A program made the translations under genes and the position numbers. This document shows positions 42,901 through 53,355 of a stretch of DNA of 64,000 bases, one piece after another; position 1 is the stretch's first letter; every line of letters starts with the position of its first letter. The stretch comes from Neptunomonas japonica JAMM 1380 (lineage in GTDB: Bacteria > Pseudomonadota > Gammaproteobacteria > Pseudomonadales > Balneatricaceae). The notes under the pieces are model-generated. The model was given only the letters and a program-made list of their open reading frames with translations, was not told the origin of the DNA and did no database searches. The DNA lies in NCBI RefSeq assembly GCF_016592555.1, contig NZ_AP014546.1:434001-498000 (forward strand), in the 5' to 3' direction.

Positions 42901-43751
42901 ATGCGCCAGCGAGTAGTCTCAATGTACCCGAATCGGCTATGGGTTGGAAAGCGAGGCTGCATTTGGGATATCAGCTGCGTCACGGTAAAGCGCGGTTAGT
43001 AGACCGCATGCAGCGTGGCCCACTTGCGGTACAGCGTCCTCTCTATCCTGAGGGGGCTCCCTGCCATACCTATCTGCTGCACCCTCCCGGTGGTGTTGTT
43101 GGAGGGGATCAACTAGATATCCGAGTACATACGCAGCAAGGTGCCCATGCGGTTATTACCACGCCCGGTGCCACAAAATTCTATCGCTCAGACGAGAAAA
43201 TGGCCTACCAGTTTCAGACGCTGAGTGTTGAAAAAGACAGCACGCTAGAATGGTTACCGCAAGAGAATATCTGTTTTCCTGGGGCGCATGCACAGATACA
43301 TAGCGATATTTATCTTGAGCAGGGAAGCCGCTTTATCGGCTGGGAGTTTCAATGCTTGGGACGACCTGCCAACAATGAAACCTTCAACCACGGAAGTATT
43401 GATGCCAAAACACGCGTTTATATTGACGGTGAAATTAGCCTGATAGATAACCTCACCACGCATGCGGATGCTCTGATAAAAAGCACTACAGGTTTACGTG
43501 GTCATGCCATGAGTGCCACGCTGATAGCAGGCACTATAGATAGTGATTATCTTGAAGTGGTGTGTGATGTTCTCGACAGCTTTGGTCCACAACTCGCTGT
43601 AGGGGCTACCTGTGTAGATGGCCTGCTGGTAGTGCGAATGCTCGGCAACAATACTGAAGATATCCAAAATGTACTGATTCCCGTATGGAAAACGCTACGT
43701 GAACAATGGCTGGAAATCCCTGCCTGCTCTCCAAGGATATGGGCTACTTAG
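42897..43751 (+). CDS. ureD: Urease accessory protein UreD
   Basis: 284 residues. Chaperone that, with UreF and UreG, inserts nickel into urease. Family sequence: WKARLHLGYQLRHGKARLVDRMQRGPLAVQRPLYPEG, CHTYLLHPPGGVVGGDQLDI, TTPGATKFYRS and EWLPQENICFPGA. It begins by a four-base overlap with urtE. A 214-base gap before ureA holds no recognised gene. Confidence 0.95.
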   Translation: MNAPASSLNVPESAMGWKARLHLGYQLRHGKARLVDRMQRGPLAVQRPLYPEGAPCHTYLLHPPGGVVGGDQLDIRVHTQQGAHAVITTPGATKFYRSDEKMAYQFQTLSVEKDSTLEWLPQENICFPGAHAQIHSDIYLEQGSRFIGWEFQCLGRPANNETFNHGSIDAKTRVYIDGEISLIDNLTTHADALIKSTTGLRGHAMSATLIAGTIDSDYLEVVCDVLDSFGPQLAVGATCVDGLLVVRMLGNNTEDIQNVLIPVWKTLREQWLEIPACSPRIWAT

Positions 43752-43965
43752 GCCTTTCTTTTGACTGACCTCTTTTCGACATCATGAATATGCTTTTATG
43801 CACTGATTAGTCGCATCTAGTGGTGTCGTTATGCGCTTTTTTGGTGCTTTATCCTCAGTTTCTCCTGCCCTAAAACGCAGCAAACGCATGTTTACTGTGC
43901 TGGTACGTAACTTGCTATTTACCTGTGACACCCTTTTGGTTTCGATGTCGGAGGTATTGTCGAGC

Positions 43966-44268
43966 ATGGAGTTAGTACCGCGTGAAAAAGATAAGTTGCT
44001 GTTATTTACCGCAGGCTTGTTGGCTGAACGGCGCAAAGCACGTGGCCTTAAGCTTAATTACCCTGAATCGGTGGCGTTTATTAGTGCGGCGATTCTTGAG
44101 GGGGCACGTGATGGACGTAGCGTGGCTGAGCTGATGGATTATGGGCGCACCTTATTATCGTTGGATGATGTGATGGAAGGTATCGCTGAGTTGATCCCAG
44201 AGGTGCAAGTAGAAGCCACATTTCCAGATGGCACCAAATTGGTGACAGTCCATGACCCTATTGTTTGA
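43966..44268 (+). CDS. ureA: Urease gamma subunit
   Basis: 100 residues, the standard length. Start set at ATG 43966 ([14 protein letters not shown]), with GGAGG eleven bases upstream. The frame stays open 45 codons further 5' but that part is unlike any urease. Conserved [21 protein letters not shown] and [12 protein letters not shown] are present. Small structural subunit of the UreABC trimer. Confidence 0.96.
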   Translation: MELVPREKDKLLLFTAGLLAERRKARGLKLNYPESVAFISAAILEGARDGRSVAELMDYGRTLLSLDDVMEGIAELIPEVQVEATFPDGTKLVTVHDPIV

Positions 44269-44291
44269 GTGTAAGCGTGCGGGAGGTTTGT

Positions 44292-44597
44292 ATGATTCCA
44301 GGTGAGCTAGTAACCCCAGCGGGTGATATTGAAATAAATGCAGGTCGTGAGGTTTGTAGGGTACGGGTGGCTAATACCGGTGATCGCCCCATTCAAATTG
44401 GCTCTCATTATCATTTTTATGAGGCTAACAATGCATTGAGTTTTGAGCGCGAACAAACACGTGGTTTTCGTCTGAATATTCCGGCGGGTACGGCGGTACG
44501 TTTTGAGCCGGGGCAAACACGGACGGTTGAGTTGGTGGCCTATGCTGGCTCACGTATTGTCTATGGTTTTCAGGGCAAAGTGATGGGGCCACTGTGA
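44292..44597 (+). CDS. ureB: Urease beta subunit
   Basis: 101 residues. Start at ATG 44292 ([18 protein letters not shown]) with GGGAGG five bases upstream; an upstream in-frame TTG at 44265 is less likely. Conserved [43 protein letters not shown] and GFQGKVMG are present. Structural subunit that covers the UreC active-site flap. Confidence 0.96.
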   Translation: MIPGELVTPAGDIEINAGREVCRVRVANTGDRPIQIGSHYHFYEANNALSFEREQTRGFRLNIPAGTAVRFEPGQTRTVELVAYAGSRIVYGFQGKVMGPL

Positions 44598-44634
44598 TGC
44601 CTCACTATAAACAGATAGCAGCGAGGAATAACTG

Positions 44635-46338
44635 ATGGCGACTATTTCGCGGCGTGCTTATGCTGAGATGTTTGGCCCAACAACCGGAGATCGAGTTCGC
44701 TTGGCCGATACCGAGTTGTGGTTGCAGGTAGAGAAGGACCTAACTACCTACGGTGACGAGGTAAAGTTTGGTGGCGGTAAAGTGATCCGTGATGGCCAAG
44801 GGCAGAGCCAGCGCTGTAGCGCCGAGACGGTTGATCTGGTGATTACTAATGCCGTGATTGTTGATCATTGGGGCATTATTAAAGCCGATATCGGTATTAA
44901 GGCTGGGCGCATCACTGCGATAGGTAAAGCCGGTAATCCTGATGTGCAACCCAATGTTGATATTGTGATTGGTCCGGGCACGGAGGTGCTTGCGGGTGAA
45001 GGTTCGATAGTTACGGCGGGTGGTGTTGATTCACACATTCATTTCATCTGCCCGCAGCAGGTTGACGATGCATTGATGTCAGGCGTGACCACTATGCTGG
45101 GTGGCGGTACAGGCCCTGCAACGGGCACCAATGCGACAACATGCACGCCGGGGCCGTGGAATATTCATCGGATGCTGCAGGCTGTGGATAACTTGCCAAT
45201 GAATATTGGCTTCCTTGGAAAAGGAAATAGCAGCCAGCCAGAAGCATTACGTGAGCAAATAGCCGCCGGTGCTATGGGGCTTAAGCTGCATGAGGACTGG
45301 GGAACAACCCCTGCATCGATTGATTGCTGCTTGACGGTTGCTGATGAGATGGATGTACAGGTAGCTATCCATACCGACACATTAAACGAGTCTGGTTTTT
45401 TAGAAGATACATTGGCGGCGATGGATGGCCGTGTGATTCATACCTATCACACTGAAGGTGCGGGTGGGGGACATGCCCCTGATATTATTAAGGCTGCGGG
45501 CTTTTCTAACGTGTTGCCATCGTCTACGAACCCAACACGCCCTTATACGGTTAATACGGTGGATGAACATCTGGATATGTTGATGGTTTGCCATCATCTT
45601 GATCCCAGTATTGCCGAAGATGTTGCGTTTGCGGAGTCCCGTATTCGCCGTGAAACGATCGCCGCAGAGGACATCCTGCATGACTTGGGCGCATTTTCAA
45701 TGATCGCCTCTGACTCTCAGGCGATGGGGCGTGTCGGCGAGGTTATCACTCGTACTTGGCAAACCGCCCATAAAATGAAAGCTCAACGGGGAAGCCTTAA
45801 AGGTGACCCTGCTGAGCACGATAATGGGCGTATTAAACGCTATATCGCTAAGTACACCATTAACCCTGCACTCACACATGGGGTCTCGCATGAGGTGGGT
45901 TCGGTCGAGGTTGGCAAGTTGGCCGATTTAGTGTTGTGGAAACCTGCCTTTTTCGGCGTTAAACCCAGCGCTATTCTTAAGGGCGGTTTAATTGCTGCCG
46001 CGCCGATGGGCGACCCGAATGCCTCGATACCTACACCGCAGCCTGTGCACTATCGCCCCATGTTTGGCTCGATGGGTGGTGCCTGCCATGCGACTTCAAT
46101 GTTGTTTTTATCACAAGCGGCGATTAAAGAAAAAGTGCCAGAAGCGTTGGGGCTACGCAGTTTAATTGGGACAGTAAAAGGCTGTCGCACGTTACAAAAA
46201 GCCGACATGGTTCATAACAGCTATCAGCCGGATATCAGTGTTGACTCCCAAACTTACGAAGTAAAAGCGGATGACGTTCTACTGACCTGTGAACCTGCAA
46301 CCGAGCTGCCGATGGCGCAGCGTTACTTTCTGTTTTAG
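44635..46338 (+). CDS. ureC: Urease alpha (catalytic) subunit
   Basis: 567 residues, matching Klebsiella UreC residue for residue in its active site. Nickel ligands H134 and H136 (SHIHF), carbamylated K217 (GLKLHEDWG), H246, H272 and D360 are present, with flap residues C319 and H320 (MVCHHLD). Hydrolyses urea to ammonia and carbamate. All catalytic residues are intact. Preceded by GAGG five to six bases upstream of the ATG. Confidence 0.98.
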   Translation: MATISRRAYAEMFGPTTGDRVRLADTELWLQVEKDLTTYGDEVKFGGGKVIRDGQGQSQRCSAETVDLVITNAVIVDHWGIIKADIGIKAGRITAIGKAGNPDVQPNVDIVIGPGTEVLAGEGSIVTAGGVDSHIHFICPQQVDDALMSGVTTMLGGGTGPATGTNATTCTPGPWNIHRMLQAVDNLPMNIGFLGKGNSSQPEALREQIAAGAMGLKLHEDWGTTPASIDCCLTVADEMDVQVAIHTDTLNESGFLEDTLAAMDGRVIHTYHTEGAGGGHAPDIIKAAGFSNVLPSSTNPTRPYTVNTVDEHLDMLMVCHHLDPSIAEDVAFAESRIRRETIAAEDILHDLGAFSMIASDSQAMGRVGEVITRTWQTAHKMKAQRGSLKGDPAEHDNGRIKRYIAKYTINPALTHGVSHEVGSVEVGKLADLVLWKPAFFGVKPSAILKGGLIAAAPMGDPNASIPTPQPVHYRPMFGSMGGACHATSMLFLSQAAIKEKVPEALGLRSLIGTVKGCRTLQKADMVHNSYQPDISVDSQTYEVKADDVLLTCEPATELPMAQRYFLF

Positions 46339-46346
46339 GGGTGCCA

Positions 46347-46805
46347 ATGTTACAGCTAACGACGTTGTTAAAGTGTGTTAAGCCCCACCAAACCACATTA
46401 AGCCTACCAATTGATAAACGTATCAAAAGCCGCTTAAAAGTGAGGCTGGATGATGGGCGTGAAGCGGGTCTGTTTTTGCCACGCGGCTTGATACTGCGTG
46501 ATGGCGATCAGGTAGAGAGTGAAGAGGGTGTCGTGGTGATGGTGTGTGCAGCAGATGAGCATGTCTCCACAGTGCATTGTGATGATCCTTTGCTGTTGAC
46601 TCGCGTTGCTTATCACCTAGGTAATAGGCATGTGTCACTGCAGGTAGCCGCAGGCTTTGTGCGTTATCAGCACGACCATGTGCTTGACGATATGGTGCGA
46701 GGTTTAGGCGGTACGGTAGTGGTTGAACAGGCTCCATTTGAGCCAGAAGCCGGGGCATACCACAACAGCAGCCATGGTGGACACCACCATGTGCATGAAC
46801 ACTGA
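46347..46805 (+). CDS. ureE: Urease accessory protein UreE (nickel metallochaperone)
   Basis: 152 residues from ATG 46347 (AGGGG upstream; an in-frame GTG lies two codons earlier). It has the peptide-binding N-terminal domain and a metal-binding C-terminal domain ([34 protein letters not shown]). The C-terminal tail is rich in histidine ([13 protein letters not shown]), the nickel store typical of UreE. Confidence 0.95.
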   Translation: MLQLTTLLKCVKPHQTTLSLPIDKRIKSRLKVRLDDGREAGLFLPRGLILRDGDQVESEEGVVVMVCAADEHVSTVHCDDPLLLTRVAYHLGNRHVSLQVAAGFVRYQHDHVLDDMVRGLGGTVVVEQAPFEPEAGAYHNSSHGGHHHVHEH

Positions 46806-46824
46806 AAAGATAAAGGAGTAAAAG

Positions 46825-47061
46825 ATGAAGGTAGTAACATCTAAAGCAGTGGCTCTAGCCGCTCTTGCAGGCGTAAGCGCATTTAGTTCGTTAGTTCAGG
46901 CGCACGATGAAACCACAAATACAAGTGTGCAGGCCTTGTTAGCTCACCAGCTTGCAGCTCCGGATCACGTACTTATGTTTGTCGCAGGTTTGGCATTGGT
47001 TGTTTCCGGTGTTGTTTATGGGCCGGGATTGTACCGTCGTATTCGACAAGATAAGCGATAA
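46825..47061 (+). CDS. Small exported or membrane protein inside the urease operon, HupE/UreJ-like fragment
   Basis: 78 residues: signal peptide (MKVVTSKAVALAALAGVSAFSSLVQA), a short region starting HDETTN, then one hydrophobic segment (HVLMFVAGLALVVSGVVYGPGL) and a basic tail. The stretch LLAHQLAAPDHVLMFVAGL recalls the first helix of HupE/UreJ nickel permeases (family pattern HP-x-GLDHLL), but those have about 190 residues and six helices. AAAGGAG precedes the start. It lies between ureE (19 bases) and ureF (19 bases). Either a specialised partner of a nickel transporter or a reduced UreJ; I cannot decide. Confidence 0.7.
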   Translation: MKVVTSKAVALAALAGVSAFSSLVQAHDETTNTSVQALLAHQLAAPDHVLMFVAGLALVVSGVVYGPGLYRRIRQDKR

Positions 47062-47080
47062 GCAAAGTGATAACACTGCC

Positions 47081-47746
47081 ATGCTAGCTAATTTACGTTT
47101 GTATCAACTTATAAGCCCTTCCTTACCTGTGGGCGCTTTTACTTACTCTCAAGGTTTAGAGTGGGCGGTTGATGCACGTTGGGTAACGTCTGAAGCTGAG
47201 CTGGAATCCTGGGTGTCTGGCATGCTGCATCACAGTATAGCTACGTTGGAATTGCCTGTTTTGTTGCGCTTACGAAAAGCCTTTGTGCAGCAAGATGCGG
47301 ATCAGGTGAATCATTGGTGCCGTTTTCTGCTGGCAAGCCGAGAAACCTCAGAGCTACGTAAAGAGGAGCGTCAACGTGGGCAGGCCTTGGCGGTGCTGTT
47401 ACCTAATCTGGGCGTTGCCAGTGGTGTAGAGTTTGATGAAGCTATTAGATCTACACAGGTGGCGGGATTTGCGCTCGCCGCGCAGCATTTCAATATTGCA
47501 TCGGAGGATGCGCTGGAAGGTTATCTGTGGAGTTGGCTGGAAAATGCAGTGATGGCAGGGGTTAAGTTGATTCCTTTGGGGCAAACTTCAGGCCAGAAAT
47601 TGCTACTAAAGCTCAGTGAGCAAGTGCCGGAATTACTTGTCAGAGCTGTAGAAATTGAAGATCAGCAGATAGGTAGTTCTACACCGGCTCAGGCCATCGC
47701 GAGTAGCCGCCACGAAACACAGTATTCACGATTGTTCCGCTCCTGA
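47081..47746 (+). CDS. ureF: Urease accessory protein UreF
   Basis: 221 residues from ATG 47081 ([30 protein letters not shown], the family N-terminus). The frame stays open 43 codons upstream within the preceding small gene. GTPase-activity modulator and scaffold in the UreDFG nickel-loading complex. Conserved [16 protein letters not shown] and a C-terminal [30 protein letters not shown] end ([16 protein letters not shown]) are present. The ribosome-binding site is weak. Confidence 0.94.
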   Translation: MLANLRLYQLISPSLPVGAFTYSQGLEWAVDARWVTSEAELESWVSGMLHHSIATLELPVLLRLRKAFVQQDADQVNHWCRFLLASRETSELRKEERQRGQALAVLLPNLGVASGVEFDEAIRSTQVAGFALAAQHFNIASEDALEGYLWSWLENAVMAGVKLIPLGQTSGQKLLLKLSEQVPELLVRAVEIEDQQIGSSTPAQAIASSRHETQYSRLFRS

Positions 47747-47778
47747 TAACGGGAGTCTTTATAGTTCTGGAGTTGATA

Positions 47779-48405
47779 ATGAGTGATGACTACAAAGCCC
47801 CCCTACGTATAGGTGTGGGTGGCCCGGTTGGGTCGGGTAAAACAGCTTTACTTGAAGTCTTGTGTAAAGCGATGCGAGATCAATACAACATCGCTGTAGT
47901 GACTAACGATATTTACACGCAGGAAGATGCGAAAATTCTTACCCAGTCAGGTGCGTTGGAACCTGATCGTATTATTGGTGTTGAAACCGGAGGCTGCCCA
48001 CATACGGCTATTCGCGAAGATGCCTCCATGAATTTGGCAGCGGTAGAAGAGTTAGCAAAGCGCCATAAAACGTTGGATGTGGTGTTTGTGGAGAGCGGTG
48101 GGGATAACTTAAGTGCTACTTTCAGCCCTGAACTCGCTGATCTGACTATTTATGTTATTGATGTGGCAGAAGGTGAAAAAATTCCGCGTAAAGGTGGCCC
48201 CGGTATTACCCGTTCAGATCTGTTAATCATTAATAAGATTGATTTGGCGCCTTACGTAGGGGCCGACTTGGGTGTAATGGAGAGTGATACACAACGTATG
48301 CGCCCAAATTCACCTTATGTGTTTTCAAATTTAAAAACAGGTGTGGGCTTACCTGAAATCATCCGTTTTGTGATTGATCAGGGTATGTTGGATACAGCTG
48401 GATAA
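47779..48405 (+). CDS. ureG: Urease accessory GTPase UreG
   Basis: 208 residues from ATG 47779 (GGAG six bases upstream). P-loop [13 protein letters not shown] at about 14-26, the metal motif [30 protein letters not shown] and the guanine motif NKIDL are present. Couples GTP hydrolysis to nickel delivery into urease. Last gene of the urt-ure block. Confidence 0.97.
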   Translation: MSDDYKAPLRIGVGGPVGSGKTALLEVLCKAMRDQYNIAVVTNDIYTQEDAKILTQSGALEPDRIIGVETGGCPHTAIREDASMNLAAVEELAKRHKTLDVVFVESGGDNLSATFSPELADLTIYVIDVAEGEKIPRKGGPGITRSDLLIINKIDLAPYVGADLGVMESDTQRMRPNSPYVFSNLKTGVGLPEIIRFVIDQGMLDTAG

Positions 48406-48522
48406 GCTACGGCGGTGAAGTATCGTAGTAAAATTAAGCTGTTATAAACTTGGCCTATGTTGTTATGCCACTATTGGTAATATGATAGCGGGTATCAACA
48501 AAAGGCAGAGGGTAGCAAGGTA

Positions 48523-50010
48523 ATGGAAACGGGTATTCTGATCGGTGGCTGTGAGAGCGGTAAGGTATTTTTGAACCCTCGTTATGCTAATCGCCATGGC
48601 TTGATTGCGGGTGCAACGGGTACAGGTAAAACTGTGACCTTGCAGTGCCTTGCCGAAGGCTTTTCTGATCTGGGCGTGCCGGTGTTTCTTGCCGATGTTA
48701 AGGGAGATTTATCTGGGCTTAGCCAAAAAGGAAGCCCTCATCCGAAGGTGGATGAGCGCGTTGAAAAAATCCAGATAGATAGCTTTATTCAACGGGGTTA
48801 TCCGGTGGCGTTTTGGGATGTTTTTGGCGATCAAGGAACACCCGTTCGCGCGACGGTATCGGAGATGGGGCCGCAGTTACTCTCTCGTCTGCTAGACCTT
48901 AACGAAACCCAAGAAAGCATCCTGACGCTTATGTTTGAGTTTGCTGATGACGAAGGGCTGCTACTGGTTGATCTAAATGACCTACGTACCACATTAGAGT
49001 TTATTGCCGCACATGGTAAAGAGATCAGCACGCGTTTGTCTGTCTCTAAAGCGTCAGTTAATGCGATTTTACGCCGCTTGTTGATGTTAGAGAGAGAGGG
49101 CGGAGATCTGTTCTTTGGAGAGCCTGCGTTAGTGCTTGAAGACTTGATGCAAGTGAGCCGTGATGGCCGCGGTATGATTAATGTGCTGGCGTCAGATAAG
49201 CTGATTTTAAGCCCGCGTGTGTATTCTACTTTTCTGTTGTGGTTGTTGTCTGAGCTATTTGAAAACCTGCCAGAGGTGGGTGATGCAGATAAACCTAAGA
49301 TGGTGTTCTTTTTTGATGAGGCGCATCTGCTTTTTAGCAACTCATCTAAAGTGTTGGTCGAAAAAGTTGAGCAAGTAGTACGTTTGATACGCTCAAAAGG
49401 GGTGGGTGTTTACTTTATTACTCAGAGCCCAAATGATCTTCCAGAAGGTGTTTTAGGCCAATTAGGTAACCGTGTGCAGCATGCATTACGGGCTTTCACA
49501 CCTAAAGATCAGAAATCTGTTCGTGTTGCTGCGCAAACCTTCCGACCTAACCCTAAGTTGGATACGGCGGAAGTCATTACCAACATGGGTGTGGGTGAGG
49601 CCTTGGTGTCTGTGTTGTTAAAAGACGGTGTGCCGAGTATTGTTGAACGCACGCTGGTTCGTCCTCCCTGTTCACGTATGGGGCCTGCTACCGATGATGA
49701 GCGCCAAGCTGTTATTGATACCAGTAGTATGCACCGTCGTTATGCTGTGGCGTATGATCCGCGTTCGGCGCATGAAATATTGCTGGAGCGTACGGATGCA
49801 CGTTTAAAAGCCGCAGAAGATGAAGAGGCGCGTGAAGCTCAAGAGAAAGCAGATGCCAAAAACAACCGCAAAAGCCGCTCCTCGGGAAGGAATCGACAGT
49901 CAGTGACTGAAGCACTATTAAAAAGTGTGGTGCGCAGCATTGGCAGCAGTGTTGGGCGTAGTGTCGGTAAAAGTTTATTGCGGGGTATTTTGGGCTCTTT
50001 CATGAAGTAA
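48523..50010 (+). CDS. HerA/FtsK-like ATPase, DUF853 (YjgR) family
   Basis: 495 residues. Walker [13 protein letters not shown] near 30-41, [16 protein letters not shown], Walker B [13 protein letters not shown] and [30 protein letters not shown]-like sequence place it in the DUF853/YjgR family of hexameric ATPases. Its physiological role is not established. The C-terminus has an Arg/Lys/Glu-rich stretch and ends in a glycine-serine region ([21 protein letters not shown]). Single gene, followed by a terminator. Confidence 0.92.
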   Translation: [495 protein letters not shown]

Positions 50011-50021
50011 ACCGCTTATGC

Positions 50022-50062
50022 GGATCGCCTTCGCTAATGCGCAGGCGATCCTCTGTTTTCTT
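50022..50062 (+). terminator. Terminator between the DUF853 and metallo-hydrolase genes
   Basis: Perfect 9-bp stem GGATCGCCT/AGGCGATCC, 12-base loop, then TCTGTTTTCTT, twelve bases past the DUF853 stop. Confidence 0.7.
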
Positions 50063-51032
50063 ATTCAAACTCCATCGCTTCAAACACCCTGCCTGCATTT
50101 TTTGCGGCGAGTTCTTCGAAGGTGGCTAGGTGCTTATAAGGTGTTTGGTCTATCTGGTAGGCATCCTCTAGGCTGCCTCCGTCCTCAATTAACACCGCTA
50201 CTTTACCTCGAATATACTCTAGGTAGCCGCGTGTCCATTGGTCAACTGTTGCAAAGTCGGTAGGGCCGCCGTGCCCTGGGATTATGATTTTATCTTGGGC
50301 GAACGCTGTAAACGTTGAGTTCCATGTTTCTAGCCACGAGGCGGTGTCTGTATCAGGAAAGATGGGGAGTAGGCGCACATGAAAGGCAATATCTCCCGCG
50401 ATCAGCACATTACGTTGTGGAATATAAATTGAGATGTCGCCGGGAGAGTGGGCGGGCCCAAAGTGAATTAGCTCGGCGCTGATACCGCCCAAGTCCAGTA
50501 TCATTTTATCGTCAAAGGTTTGGTCTATTGCTACAAGGCTAGACCCCTCAGCACGCTCCTTAAGGATTTTCTGCAGGCTCGATAAACCATCAAGCCCATG
50601 CGATTCAATCTCTTCAACGGCTTCGCTATGGGCTATTAAAACAGCTCCTTGCTCTTTCCAGTAGTTGTTACCTAGCATGGCGTGCGATTGTCCGTTTTCA
50701 TCAACAACATACTTAACGGGTTTATCCGTATGTTGCTTTATCTCATCATGAAGGGCTTTGGCGAGTAAGTAAGAGGCACTGCCATTGACGACCAAAACGG
50801 CATCTTCGCCAATCACGAACGACAGGTTGTTATTGTGGCCTGCGTTCTCAAAACTGTAGTACTGGGTTTGGCCTATGGCTGACCAAACGTTATCAGCCAC
50901 CTTTACGGGTTTGTCGTAAAGCAGTGATTCAGGGTAGCGATCCGCTTGAGTTTCTGTGCCAGCAATACTGCTGGCGGTGATGAGTAGGCCTAAGCTCAGG
51001 TGTAAGCTCAAGGATTTGACTGTTTGCAACAT
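50061..51032 (-). CDS. Exported metallo-beta-lactamase-fold protein with an eroded metal motif
   Basis: 323 residues, signal peptide ending SSIAGTETQA. The fold is recognisable from FVIGEDAVLVVNGSASYLLAKAL, FGPAHSPGDISIYIPQRNVLIAGDIAF and IIPGHGGPTD, as in the SoxH/quinoprotein-relay branch. The first metal motif HxHxDH is replaced by ENGQSH (VVDENGQSHAMLGNNYW), so three of the four usual residues there are lost. The later H in PAHSPGD, the D in AGD and the H in PGHGG are kept. It may bind one metal or none. No operon partner; a single gene. Confidence 0.85.
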   Translation of the reverse strand: MLQTVKSLSLHLSLGLLITASSIAGTETQADRYPESLLYDKPVKVADNVWSAIGQTQYYSFENAGHNNNLSFVIGEDAVLVVNGSASYLLAKALHDEIKQHTDKPVKYVVDENGQSHAMLGNNYWKEQGAVLIAHSEAVEEIESHGLDGLSSLQKILKERAEGSSLVAIDQTFDDKMILDLGGISAELIHFGPAHSPGDISIYIPQRNVLIAGDIAFHVRLLPIFPDTDTASWLETWNSTFTAFAQDKIIIPGHGGPTDFATVDQWTRGYLEYIRGKVAVLIEDGGSLEDAYQIDQTPYKHLATFEELAAKNAGRVFEAMEFE

Positions 51033-51151
51033 AACGAAAGCCTTTTGATTTTATTATTTAACAGGTTGTACATTAGTTTTTGCTAATAATTGGGTTAAAT
51101 AAGGTAAAAGGCAAGCGTTTTGATAAATCCTAGACCTAATGTAGATGTTGT

Positions 51152-52279
51152 TTAGTCTATAAGCTTCGTTGAAAAACGCTTGATAGTGAGATCCATCAGT
51201 TCTTGGTATCTGGGTTTTAGATACTTCCAGTTGAATGCATCAATAGCAGGTGCTGTGGGGAGTGCGTTGTTCTCTTTATGTATGGCAAGTTGCTTAAGCA
51301 TGCTGACAAGAGCTTTTGTTTCTTGGTTATCAGCCTTTTGTTGGTCTTGCGAGCAGTAGCGATACTGCTCACTGAATAGTTCTTGATAAGCTAACCGATT
51401 GGGTACTACAGGGAGTGCGCCTGCTGCTACGCCTTCAAGTACTGCGATACCTTGGAAGTCATGTAAGGCGGTTGATAGTACAACATCGGCGTCTTGTAAT
51501 AGCTGGCGGTATTCTACGGCGGATTCTATAAAGCCACAGTGTCTCAGTAACGAAGGGAATTGTGCTTTTATGTTGTCAAAGGCCTCTGGGTAGCGCCGAA
51601 ACTGCTGACCGACAATGGATAAGGAGACCTTGATGTTCTCGTTATGAAGTGTTTTTAGTGCACCATAAAGAAGCTCCGGGCCTTTATCAAATTCCCAGCG
51701 GTGGTTCCAAACAATGTGTAGAGGGCCTGTGTGCTGTTGTGTTGTTACATAGCAATCATCGTTAAGTGGTACTGCTAATACGCTGGAGTTTTGTTGAAGG
51801 TGTGCTGTTAATCCTGCGGGTACTTGATCGGGTAGTTTTTTGAGGAGGGCGCTGGCTCCTTCAATAAACGTGTTCCGGTTGTAGTGGGTGTTAAAGGCAA
51901 TATGGTCCGCGGCCAGTGCTGAGTATAAGTTTAATATCTTAGGCTCAACGCTCCTAAACTCTTTGCCTGATTCTGGGTAAGCAAATTGATTCTCATGAAA
52001 ATATAATAGTGTTGGGATTTGGCCGAGCGTAGGGACAAACCCTCTGAGACTGGATAGGTCGGTCATCGAGGTAGCGATGATCAGGTCATAAGGTTGCTGC
52101 AACAGATGAGCGGACTCTCCAAATGCCCAGCTGAGACTATTGCCTCGTAAGCGCCATGAAAAATACCTTGCAGGTAAGCTCAGCACTGTCCATTGGTGCT
52201 CAGGAAAGTGGCTGACGAGGCCTTTACGCCAGTATTGGTGGCTGTCAGCGTCATAGGCTGATAAAAGAAGAATACGCAT
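51152..52279 (-). CDS. tRNA-queuosine mannosyltransferase-like glycosyltransferase (DUF3524)
   Basis: 375 residues. The N-terminus [21 protein letters not shown]...ALPARYFSWRLRG-like sequence is the DUF3524 signature shared with human GTDC1, identified as the queuosine-tRNA(Asp) mannosyltransferase. The C-terminal half is a GT4-type Rossmann domain (IVWNHRWEFDKGPELLYGAL, ADVVLSTALHDFQGIAVLEGVAAGALPVVP). No signal peptide, so it is cytoplasmic. Its ATG overlaps the modC stop by one base, a surprising operon partner. Substrate in bacteria is inferred. Confidence 0.85.
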   Translation of the reverse strand: MRILLLSAYDADSHQYWRKGLVSHFPEHQWTVLSLPARYFSWRLRGNSLSWAFGESAHLLQQPYDLIIATSMTDLSSLRGFVPTLGQIPTLLYFHENQFAYPESGKEFRSVEPKILNLYSALAADHIAFNTHYNRNTFIEGASALLKKLPDQVPAGLTAHLQQNSSVLAVPLNDDCYVTTQQHTGPLHIVWNHRWEFDKGPELLYGALKTLHNENIKVSLSIVGQQFRRYPEAFDNIKAQFPSLLRHCGFIESAVEYRQLLQDADVVLSTALHDFQGIAVLEGVAAGALPVVPNRLAYQELFSEQYRYCSQDQQKADNQETKALVSMLKQLAIHKENNALPTAPAIDAFNWKYLKPRYQELMDLTIKRFSTKLID

Positions 52280-53355
52280 TATAACTTAACCAAGGACACG
52301 CCTTTTACTTGAGCAAAGAGCTGATCACCAATAGTGAGTGCTAGCTGGTCTTTAGAGCGGCGCGTGATACGTGCCAAAATTTGGCTATGTTGGCCCAGCT
52401 GTAAGCGCACATTGCATTGCGCGGTACTGGCTTGATCAATTTCTAGGATAGTCACAGGCAGGATGTTAACAATAGTTGTGTCGTTAGCGGGTGTGCGTGT
52501 CAGGCTAATGTGGCTGGCACTCAGGTGAATGCGTTTGCGGGTGCCTATGGCTCCAATACTTCCAGGAACCGTGACGGTTCCACCATCAACGCTGAATTCG
52601 GTTAGGTCATAGTCTTCATCATAGTGACTAACGACAGCATCGATGAGCGAGCCTGCATTGCTAAAACGAGCCAGTGGTGCGCTAAGGTCGAGTAACATCT
52701 CTTTTAATGGGCCTTGAGCGCTGACCTTTCCCTTTTCGAGTAACACGATATGGTCTGCCATGCTTTTTACTTCAGAAAGCGCATGTGTCACATACACAAT
52801 AGGGATGGATAGGCGTTCATGTAACTGCTCGAGGTAGGGAATGATTTCTGCTTTGGTGCTGTAATCCAAGGCAGAGAGTGGCTCATCCATTAAGAGTATC
52901 TCAGGGTTGGAGAGGAGCGCCCGGCCAATGGCGACCCGCTGTTTTTCGCCACCGGATAATTTATCAGGCATACGCTGTAACAGGTGCGAGATCCCGAGTA
53001 ACTGGCTGATCTCATCTAATGACAGCAGCCCTTCCTGTTGAGTACGTCTTTGCCCGAACAATAAATTTTTGGTGACATTTAGATGAGGGAATAGGCTAGG
53101 TTCTTGAAAAACATACCCCACCTTGCGCCGATGGGCCGGAAGGTAATATCCTGCTTCTTGCCAAACATCATCGTTAATTCGTAGCTGTGCGTGCTCTGCT
53201 TTGTGCAACCCGGCAATGCATCTTAACAGCGTGGTTTTGCCACAGCCAGAGGGGCCAAAAAGTACGGTAACACCGCTCGCCGGAATTTTGATATCGACAT
53301 CCAGCGTGAAATGCTCAAGCGGTGTTTGGAAGCAAACGTGTAGTTGCTTGTTCAT
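52279..53355 (-). CDS. modC: Molybdate ABC transporter ATP-binding protein ModC
   Basis: 358 residues: ATPase with Walker [14 protein letters not shown] (34-41), signature [16 protein letters not shown] and Walker [15 protein letters not shown]-terminal molybdate-binding TOBE/Mop domain follows ([29 protein letters not shown]). Energises molybdate uptake. Overlaps modB by four bases and the glycosyltransferase gene by one. Confidence 0.95.
   Translation of the reverse strand: MNKQLHVCFQTPLEHFTLDVDIKIPASGVTVLFGPSGCGKTTLLRCIAGLHKAEHAQLRINDDVWQEAGYYLPAHRRKVGYVFQEPSLFPHLNVTKNLLFGQRRTQQEGLLSLDEISQLLGISHLLQRMPDKLSGGEKQRVAIGRALLSNPEILLMDEPLSALDYSTKAEIIPYLEQLHERLSIPIVYVTHALSEVKSMADHIVLLEKGKVSAQGPLKEMLLDLSAPLARFSNAGSLIDAVVSHYDEDYDLTEFSVDGGTVTVPGSIGAIGTRKRIHLSASHISLTRTPANDTTIVNILPVTILEIDQASTAQCNVRLQLGQHSQILARITRRSKDQLALTIGDQLFAQVKGVSLVKL

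Noticed and set aside
43831..43965. N-terminal extension of ureA
   Set aside because: 45 extra codons unlike any urease gamma subunit; a ribosome-binding site and the family start are at 43966.
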